This document shows positions 58,320 to 64,000 of a stretch of DNA of 64,000 nt, one piece after another. Each line of letters starts with the position of its first letter. The stretch's first letter is position 1. A program made the position numbers and the translations under genes. Source of the stretch: Subsaxibacter sp. CAU 1640 (GTDB lineage Bacteria > Bacteroidota > Bacteroidia > Flavobacteriales > Flavobacteriaceae); contig NZ_JALNMI010000004.1 of the NCBI RefSeq assembly GCF_023156585.1, positions 62,001 through 126,000 on the forward strand, given 5' to 3'. The notes under the pieces were generated by a model that was not told where the DNA came from, searched no databases, and was given only the letters and a program-made list of their open reading frames with translations.

Positions 58320-60521
58320 ATGAAAAAAATTACAATAGGTATTTTCTGCCTTATTTCTTTATTGTCTTTTGATGGTTTTGCACAACATACTGTGGCGCGC
58401 GATTGGAATGAAGCTCTATTAGAGGCTATAAGATCTGATTTTTCAAGACCTACTGTGCATGCAAGAAATCTGTTTCATACTTCTTTAGTGATGTATGATG
58501 CATGGGCTGTTTTTGATTCAGAAGCTGAAACTGTTTTACTTGGCAAGACTTTTGGAGGTTTTAATTGTCCTTTTAATGGAATTACCACTCCTTCAGATGT
58601 TGATGCTGCTAGACATGAAGTATTAAGCTATGCAGTATTTAGGTTGCTGTCGCATCGTTTCGCCCTTTCACCTGGTGGACAATCGACACTTAATTCTTTT
58701 AATGATTTATTGGCATCTTATGGTTACGACAAGAATTTTACATCAATTGATTATAGTTCTGGTAGTTATGCCGCTCTTGGGAATTATCTTGGTGCCAAAA
58801 TGATTGAATTCGGTTTGCAGGATAATTCCAACGAACAAAATGGATACGCAAATGAATACTACATTCCTTCAAATGAGCCTATGATTATGCAATCAGGCTT
58901 CTATGCGGATAGTTATGATTTGGCCGACCCTAATCGTTGGCAACCACTGGCGTTTGATACATTTGTAGACCAAAGTGGTAATGTATTTCCGGCCGCCACA
59001 CCTCCATTTTTAGGTCCAGAATGGGGAGATGTAACACCATTTTGTTTGAAGAATGAAGATTTAGAAATTTTAAATGATGGATTTGATAGCTATGTTTACA
59101 ACAATCCTGGACCGCCAGCCTATATACAGAATTCTAATGAAGATGGCATAGACGATCCATATAAATGGTATTTTTCGCTTGTAGCATCATGGTCGTCGCA
59201 TTTAGATCCTGACAATACTACAATGATTGATATCTCACCAGGATCACAAGGGAATATCAATTTTGAAGATTTACCACAAACTTTTGAAGAATACAAACTT
59301 TTCTATGACTTTATGGAAGGTGGAGATCCAAGCACTGGTCGTGCTTTGAACCCAGTGACCAATATGCCTTATGTGCCAAATATGATCAAACGTGGCGACT
59401 ATGCACGGATACTTGCTGAATTTTGGGCCGATGGACCGGCGTCTGAAACACCTCCAGGACACTGGTTCACGATTCTAAACTATGTGAGTGATCATCCTTT
59501 ATTGGAAAAACGATTTGGAGGACAAGGACCCATTCTGAATGATTTAGAATGGGATGTTAAAAGCTACTTGTCATTAGGTGGGGCAATGCACGATTGCGCA
59601 GTTGATATTTGGGGAATTAAAGGGTACTATGACTATATAAGACCAGTATCCGCAATAAGATATATGGCATGGAAAGGGCAAAGCAGTGACATGTCATTGC
59701 CAAACTACGATCCTCATGGTTTACCGTTGATTCCTGGAAGAATAGAGCTCATTGAAACTGGAGATCCTTTATCTGGAGATTCTGATGAAAATGTCGGAAA
59801 AATCAAGATTTTTGCGTGGAAAGGACCTGATTATATTTCAGATCCAGAAACAGATATTGCACATGTGGATTGGATTTTAGGAACAAAATGGTGGCCGTAC
59901 CAACGTCCTACATTTGTTTCACCTCCATTTGCAGGTTATTTATCAGGACATTCTACTTTTTCAAGAGCTGCAGCTGAAAATTTGAGTCTTATAACAGGAA
60001 GTCCTTATTTTCCTGGAGGCATTGGGATATTTGATGCTGAACAAAATGAGTTTTTAGTTTTTGAAGAAGGCCCGACTCAAGATATTGAGCTGCAATGGGC
60101 TACATACACAGATGCTTCAGATCAGTGCAGTCTTTCAAGAATTTGGGGTGGTATCCATCCTCCTACTGATGATATTAAGGGAAGGATTATTGGACATAAA
60201 ATTGGTATTGACGCTTATAATTTGGCATTGGACTATTTCAATGGAACTTTGAGCGTTGTTACGCCAGAAGAAAATCTTTCTGCTACAAAATTATTTCCTG
60301 TTCCATTCAATAATAGTTTGAATATCAGCTCAAATTACAACGGATTGATGACCATCCATCTGACTTCAATTGATGGAAAAGAAGTTTTGAAAAAAACTGT
60401 CAATAAACAAGTGAATACTGTTTCTCTGAATACTGAAACTTTGCCGACAGGCTTCTATTTTGTTAAATTGATGGACAACAATAGCAACCTGATTTCAGTA
60501 AAAAAAGTCATCAAAAACTAA
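58320..60521 (+). CDS. Secreted vanadium-dependent haloperoxidase/PAP2-like protein with T9SS sorting domain
   Basis: A signal peptide (IGIFCLISLLSFDGFAQ) precedes an all-alpha PAP2/haloperoxidase domain with RPVSAIRYMAWKG and the core GYLSGHSTFSRAAAENL near 538-554, and a later SRIWGGIHPPTDDIKG with the His of the vanadate site. The last 80 residues (LFPVPFNNSLNIS... TGFYFVKLMDN ... VKKVIKN) are a type A T9SS sorting domain, so export is by type IX secretion. Natural substrate is unknown. Confidence 0.9.
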   Translation: MKKITIGIFCLISLLSFDGFAQHTVARDWNEALLEAIRSDFSRPTVHARNLFHTSLVMYDAWAVFDSEAETVLLGKTFGGFNCPFNGITTPSDVDAARHEVLSYAVFRLLSHRFALSPGGQSTLNSFNDLLASYGYDKNFTSIDYSSGSYAALGNYLGAKMIEFGLQDNSNEQNGYANEYYIPSNEPMIMQSGFYADSYDLADPNRWQPLAFDTFVDQSGNVFPAATPPFLGPEWGDVTPFCLKNEDLEILNDGFDSYVYNNPGPPAYIQNSNEDGIDDPYKWYFSLVASWSSHLDPDNTTMIDISPGSQGNINFEDLPQTFEEYKLFYDFMEGGDPSTGRALNPVTNMPYVPNMIKRGDYARILAEFWADGPASETPPGHWFTILNYVSDHPLLEKRFGGQGPILNDLEWDVKSYLSLGGAMHDCAVDIWGIKGYYDYIRPVSAIRYMAWKGQSSDMSLPNYDPHGLPLIPGRIELIETGDPLSGDSDENVGKIKIFAWKGPDYISDPETDIAHVDWILGTKWWPYQRPTFVSPPFAGYLSGHSTFSRAAAENLSLITGSPYFPGGIGIFDAEQNEFLVFEEGPTQDIELQWATYTDASDQCSLSRIWGGIHPPTDDIKGRIIGHKIGIDAYNLALDYFNGTLSVVTPEENLSATKLFPVPFNNSLNISSNYNGLMTIHLTSIDGKEVLKKTVNKQVNTVSLNTETLPTGFYFVKLMDNNSNLISVKKVIKN

Positions 60522-60534
60522 AGTTTTACAACTG

Positions 60535-60571
60535 CATGAGGTATTTTTGCACTACAAAATAATACCTCATG
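60535..60571. promoter_or_regulatory. Perfect inverted repeat overlapping a promoter and start codon
   Basis: CATGAGGTATT (60535-60545) and AATACCTCATG (60561-60571) are perfect 11-bp arms. The left arm contains part of TATTTTTG (60542-60549, -7-like) and the right arm ends in the ATG of the DUF3817 gene. Confidence 0.5.
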
Positions 60572-60865
60572 TTTCCACTTGTAAAAACCTTTAGAATTGT
60601 TGCATTTTTCGAAGGAATCTCATATTTGCTTTTGTTTTCGAATATGCTCATTACAAAGCCTAATTTTCCAGAACTTTACAAAGCAATTTTATATCCTTTG
60701 GGAATGACCCACGGCTTGCTGTTCATTGCTTATATAATTCTCGCAATTCTTGTTGGCTCAAGACTTAAATGGGATAATAAAACATTGTTTATTGTTCTAT
60801 TGGCCTCTGTAATTCCCTTCGGAACATTTTTCGTTGAGAAAAAGTATCTCAAACCAATATCATAA
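60569..60865 (+). CDS. DUF3817 membrane protein, 98 aa
   Basis: Three spans; the family pattern FRIVAFFEGISYLLLF and GMTHGLLFIAYI is clear. No function is known. The stop overlaps the start of the channel gene by one base (TAATG), so they are translationally coupled. The start is covered by an inverted repeat. Confidence 0.88.
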   Translation: MFPLVKTFRIVAFFEGISYLLLFSNMLITKPNFPELYKAILYPLGMTHGLLFIAYIILAILVGSRLKWDNKTLFIVLLASVIPFGTFFVEKKYLKPIS

Positions 60866-62115
60866 TGAACGAGTTTTACGCACATTATTTTTGCGACTAT
60901 TTTACCGAATTGGGGCTGTCTGATAGGATGGTGACTTTTCTCAATATGGTCACTTTATTGCTGATTCTGTGCATCCTAATTTTCATTTCTGATTTCATCG
61001 CAAGAAAAATTTTAGTTCAAGCCTTCACCAGGTTTGCTAAACGTTCGAAAACTAATTTTGACGATTTATTGGTTAGCCATAAGGCACCAAGAAATATTGC
61101 ACATTTAGTTCCATTGTTTTTAACTATTGAATTAGTGCCTCTTGTTTTTTATGATTACCCGCAATTTGAAAGGATATTCACTGTTTTCTTAAAAGTTTAT
61201 GGCGTCATTTTGACCATTTGGATTTTAAGAAGCATTTTAAGAGCTCTTGAATCTTATTTTAAAACGGTTCCAAGGTTACGCGACAAACCAATTGATAGTT
61301 ATATTCAAGTGGTCATGTTATTTGTTTGGATCACCGGTTTTGGGCTGTGTTTCGTAGTGTTAACAGGAGTTCCTCTATGGACATTTTTTACCACACTTGG
61401 TGCTGCATCCGCAATTTTACTTTTAATCTTTAAAGATACCATTTTAGGTTTTGTGGCCAGTATTCAAGTATCCATCAATGATTCTGTCAGGATTGGTGAT
61501 TGGATTACGATGGATAAATATGGCGCTGATGGTGATGTCATCGAAATCAATCTTGCTACGGTACAGGTTCAGAATTTTGATATGACCATCACTCACATTC
61601 CTACCTATGCATTGCTTTCTGATTCTTTCAAGAACTGGCGAGGAATGCAAAATTCAGGTGGAAGGCGAATTAAACGTTCCATTCTATTGAAGGCAAAGAG
61701 TATCCACTATTTATCTGATGAACGGGTTGAAGAATTAAAACAAATACAATCGATTAAAGAATATTTGAATACCCGCCAAAGCGATATTAAGAATTACAAT
61801 ACTAACAACGATATTGACAAATCACTGCTCATCAATGGTCGAAATTTGACAAATCTGGGTGTTTTTAGAAAGTACGTTCAAACTTATATCCAGAATCATT
61901 CAGGTATCAATAAAGAAATGTTTATCATGGTGAGACAATTAGCTCCTACTCCTCAAGGAATTCCATTGGAACTTTATGCCTTCAGCAGTGATAAACGTTG
62001 GGAAAATTATGAATACATTATGTCTGATATTTTTGACCATGTCCTGGCTGCAGTTCCTTATTTTGATTTAGAGATTTTCGAACTGGCACCCTCTATTTCT
62101 TACCCTGAAGCATAA
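60865..62115 (+). CDS. MscS-type mechanosensitive channel (YbdG-like)
   Basis: A 416-residue protein with about five N-terminal spans and the MscS pore/beta domain (FTTLGAASAILLLIFKDTILGFVASIQV followed by SVRIGDWITMDKYGADGDVIEIN). The C-terminal domain is longer than MscS, as in YbdG. It opens under membrane tension to release solutes. Cotranslated with DUF3817. A strong terminator follows. Confidence 0.9.
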   Translation: MNEFYAHYFCDYFTELGLSDRMVTFLNMVTLLLILCILIFISDFIARKILVQAFTRFAKRSKTNFDDLLVSHKAPRNIAHLVPLFLTIELVPLVFYDYPQFERIFTVFLKVYGVILTIWILRSILRALESYFKTVPRLRDKPIDSYIQVVMLFVWITGFGLCFVVLTGVPLWTFFTTLGAASAILLLIFKDTILGFVASIQVSINDSVRIGDWITMDKYGADGDVIEINLATVQVQNFDMTITHIPTYALLSDSFKNWRGMQNSGGRRIKRSILLKAKSIHYLSDERVEELKQIQSIKEYLNTRQSDIKNYNTNNDIDKSLLINGRNLTNLGVFRKYVQTYIQNHSGINKEMFIMVRQLAPTPQGIPLELYAFSSDKRWENYEYIMSDIFDHVLAAVPYFDLEIFELAPSISYPEA

Positions 62116-62117
62116 TA

Positions 62118-62160
62118 AAAACCGTTTAAGAAAATAAGTTGAATTCTTCTTAAACGGTTT
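62118..62160. terminator. Intrinsic terminator between convergent genes
   Basis: AAACCGTTTAAGAA (62119-62132) and TTCTTAAACGGTTT (62147-62160) give a 14-bp stem serving both the channel gene and the OmpA gene 62184-62879. Confidence 0.85.
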
Positions 62161-62183
62161 CAATATTTAAAACTAAAAATCTA

Positions 62184-62879
62184 TTAGTTTTTCGCTTTTT
62201 CCATTGCTTCTTGTTTCATTTGCTCATTTGCAATAATCGCAAGCTCAACACGTCTGTTTTTGGCTCTTCCTTCAACAGTGTTATTGTCGTATTTAGGTTG
62301 ATTTTCACCGTACCAATTGGTTGTGAATCTTCCTGATGAAACACCTTTACTTGACAAATAAGAAGTCACAGATTGAGCACGTTGTTTTGAAAGTGTCATG
62401 TTATAATCATCTGCACCTGTATTGTCAGTATGTCCTTCGACCAAGATGTTCGTGTCTGGATATTCTTTGAAAATTCCGGCCAACTTATCCAAAGTAGCAG
62501 CTGATTTTGTGTTTATATTGTATTTATTGGTGTCAAAATAAACACCACTACTCTCATCAAAAACCACGTTAATTCCCTCACCTACGCGTGTTACTTCAGC
62601 TCCTGGTATCTCTTCCTCAATTCTTTCTGCTTGTCTGTCCATTCTGTCACCAATATAGCCACCTGCAACGCCACCAACGACGGCACCAATAATGGCACCA
62701 AGCGCAGTGTTGTTTTTATCACCGACATTGTTTCCAATAACTCCACCTATTACGGCACCACTTGTCGCACCAATAACAGCTCCTTTTTGTTTGTTGTTTG
62801 CATTTCTTGTTGCTTCACAACCTAAAAACAACGAAGCGCTAAAAAATATTGTAATAAGAATTTTACTATATGTTTTCAT
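62184..62879 (-). CDS. OmpA-family lipoprotein with glycine-zipper
   Basis: The lipoprotein signal (IFFSASLFLGC) is followed by a Gly-rich zipper stretch (residues about 30-85, GAVIGATSGAVIGGVIGN and a second copy) that can insert in membrane, then an OmpA domain (LVEGHTDNTGADDYNMTLSK, RAKNRRVELAI). It anchors the outer membrane to peptidoglycan. An alternate start is not evident. Confidence 0.92.
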   Translation of the reverse strand: MKTYSKILITIFFSASLFLGCEATRNANNKQKGAVIGATSGAVIGGVIGNNVGDKNNTALGAIIGAVVGGVAGGYIGDRMDRQAERIEEEIPGAEVTRVGEGINVVFDESSGVYFDTNKYNINTKSAATLDKLAGIFKEYPDTNILVEGHTDNTGADDYNMTLSKQRAQSVTSYLSSKGVSSGRFTTNWYGENQPKYDNNTVEGRAKNRRVELAIIANEQMKQEAMEKAKN

Positions 62880-62889
62880 GATATACTAT

Positions 62890-63372
62890 TTATTGGGTTA
62901 TTCTTGTAAAATTTAAATTGATTTTGAATGGTTTCCCTTCAAAATTTACTGTTTGAACCAACTGCATTGAATTGTCATCCAAATAATTCAGTGTCATTCT
63001 ATAACCTGTATTTTTCTGGATGTCATTCTTTTTCTCATCGGTAAATTTCATGGTGAAATCATAATTACCTGTGTCTTTACCTATTTCATTCGCTGACCAT
63101 CGAATATATCTTTCTCCAGTCGGGCAATTGGCATTTATGATGTTATAACTTCCAGTACTGTTGTTTGAACGGAAAAACCACTGGCTCCCCTCAAAGCAAG
63201 AAGCAGTTGTATCGTCAAATAATGTCGTATTGAAGGTACCAGGCGAATCGTAAGTCACTTTGGTAAGTGTCCATGTACCGTCAACTGTTTTTCGTGCAGT
63301 TTTTTCTTGTTTTGATAATGAACAAGAAGTTAACAGCAGCGTTATTGTAACTAATGTTGCTAATCTTTTCAT
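62890..63372 (-). CDS. Lipocalin-like lipoprotein, 160 aa
   Basis: A lipoprotein signal (LVTITLLLTSC) followed by the lipocalin-like opening VDGTWTLTKVTYD, then beta strands (SQWFFRSNNSTGSYNI, RYIRWSANEIG) and terminal KINLNFTRI. Cys residues in TASCFEGS and NANCPTG may form a disulphide. It probably binds a hydrophobic ligand, or is structural. It is 10 nt upstream of the OmpA gene on the same strand. Confidence 0.85.
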   Translation of the reverse strand: MKRLATLVTITLLLTSCSLSKQEKTARKTVDGTWTLTKVTYDSPGTFNTTLFDDTTASCFEGSQWFFRSNNSTGSYNIINANCPTGERYIRWSANEIGKDTGNYDFTMKFTDEKKNDIQKNTGYRMTLNYLDDNSMQLVQTVNFEGKPFKINLNFTRITQ

Positions 63373-63478
63373 ATTATGGAGGTTTTAAATAATTGATCAA
63401 ATTGAATTGATACCTTTCAAAGTAACAACAAATCATGAATTAGCTATGCCTCAAATACAGCAATTGTTAGCACAAAAG

Positions 63479-63868
63479 CTATTGCTTCATTCTATCCTTT
63501 ACAAATTCAATTTGAGTTTTTCCATGTGGTTTTGGAATTCCGTCTTCATCCAGGTTTACCATTATAATGTTATCTACAGTTAAAATGGTTTCGCGTGTCA
63601 TTTTATTTCGAGCTTCGCATTTTAAAGTGAGGGAAGTTTTTCCAAATTTAATGACCTCAATGCCTATTTCAACGATGTCTCCTTGTTTGGCAGAACTCAT
63701 AAAATTTATTTCAGAGATATATTTTGTGACTATTTTTGAATTTTCAAGTTGAATTATTGTGTACAGGGCAGCCTCCTCATCGATCCAAGCAAGCAACTGC
63801 CCTCCGAAAAGTGTTCCGTTTGGGTTCAGGTCTTCAGGTTTTACCCATTTTCTGGAATGAAATCTCAT
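63479..63868 (-). CDS. Acyl-CoA thioesterase, YciA/BFIT-type hotdog
   Basis: A 129-residue hotdog protein: the N-terminal PEDLNPNGTLFGGQLLAWID motif near residues 11-30 with the catalytic Asp, then EINFMSSAKQGDIVEIGIEV. It hydrolyses acyl-CoA. It matches the short YciA-type length. The start is ATG 63868. Confidence 0.9.
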   Translation of the reverse strand: MRFHSRKWVKPEDLNPNGTLFGGQLLAWIDEEAALYTIIQLENSKIVTKYISEINFMSSAKQGDIVEIGIEVIKFGKTSLTLKCEARNKMTRETILTVDNIIMVNLDEDGIPKPHGKTQIEFVKDRMKQ

Positions 63869-63896
63869 AGTTCTTTAAAATGTCAGTAATTATAGG

Positions 63897-64000
63897 TTAA
63901 AATAATTGAGGATTGGAATCACCATTAGGGATTTTTAAATCGCTTCCCAATTCTTTGTTCAGTTTATCAATAAAATAAGCTGAAAGCAAAGGCGATTCCT
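63897..64000 (-). CDS. 3' end of an unrecognised protein (partial)
   Basis: The minus-strand frame entering from the right edge ends at TAA 63897-63899 after 33-34 codons, with FIDKLNKELGSDLKIPNGDS near the end. Too short to name. Confidence 0.45.
   Translation of the reverse strand, partial: ESPLLSAYFIDKLNKELGSDLKIPNGDSNPQLF

Overview
The window reads as chromosomal DNA of a marine-type member of the Flavobacteriaceae (Bacteroidota). It is AT-rich, has upstream motifs of the Bacteroidota TAnnTTTG type instead of sigma70 boxes, carries a Por/type IX secretion sorting tail on a secreted protein (58320-60521), a MutS2 that ends before an Smr domain, an NDH-2, DUF4251 and DUF1835 proteins, and many Bacteroidota lipoproteins and outer-membrane barrels. 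Genus cannot be decided from the sequence.

Region 1 (about 430-10310) is an integron-like gene-cassette array with no integrase in view. Short genes of unrelated function (an OLD-like AAA ATPase, an SMI1/KNR4 protein, small secreted proteins, a duplicated-domain protein and an NhaA antiporter) all point right and are separated by imperfect inverted repeats that behave like attC sites. In seven cassettes the box after the gene is the reverse complement, exact or with one mismatch, of the first bases of that same cassette. One site is split by an IS110-family element (5785-6982) whose upstream non-coding strand folds into two loops, one matching the target and one matching the element's own terminus, as expected of a bridge RNA. 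Region 2 (10300-12640) is a small stress-type cluster (cupin, CsbD-like, AraC regulator, small basic protein), possibly itself a large old cassette. Next to it lies an array of 21-bp repeats (12800-13009); a second 21-bp array with a different unit lies at 40591-40821.

Region 3 (13.2-37.5 kb) is mostly housekeeping: a two-domain FAD/Fe-S dehydrogenase, an LpxH-like phosphoesterase, aroC, a dicarboxylate symporter, EamA transporters, mutS2, ung, a SUI1/DUF1835/nucleoside phosphorylase operon, a 2OG-Fe(II) dioxygenase, a fused E1 alpha-beta dehydrogenase, ExbD, Hsp20 and a helicase. Within it are a candidate structured RNA (21352-21492) and a three-gene run of tiny ORFs (32961-33300), two of which are paralogues. 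Region 4 (37.6-40.9 kb) holds a beta-barrel gene, a decayed minus-strand cassette remnant (38310-38750), an FKBP lipoprotein and an acyltransferase.

Region 5 (40.9-64 kb) is again core genome: NDH-2, cold-shock proteins, a pseudouridine synthase, topB, a large secreted metalloprotease followed by a BNR/sortilin-like protein, a DUF4251 lipoprotein, a frameshifted pseudogene next to a 58-residue membrane protein, an intradiol-dioxygenase-like protein, a 2'-5' RNA ligase, OmpA proteins, an ATP-grasp ligase with a GNAT partner, a T9SS-exported haloperoxidase-like protein, a mechanosensitive channel, a lipocalin and a hotdog thioesterase. The window cuts genes at both ends.
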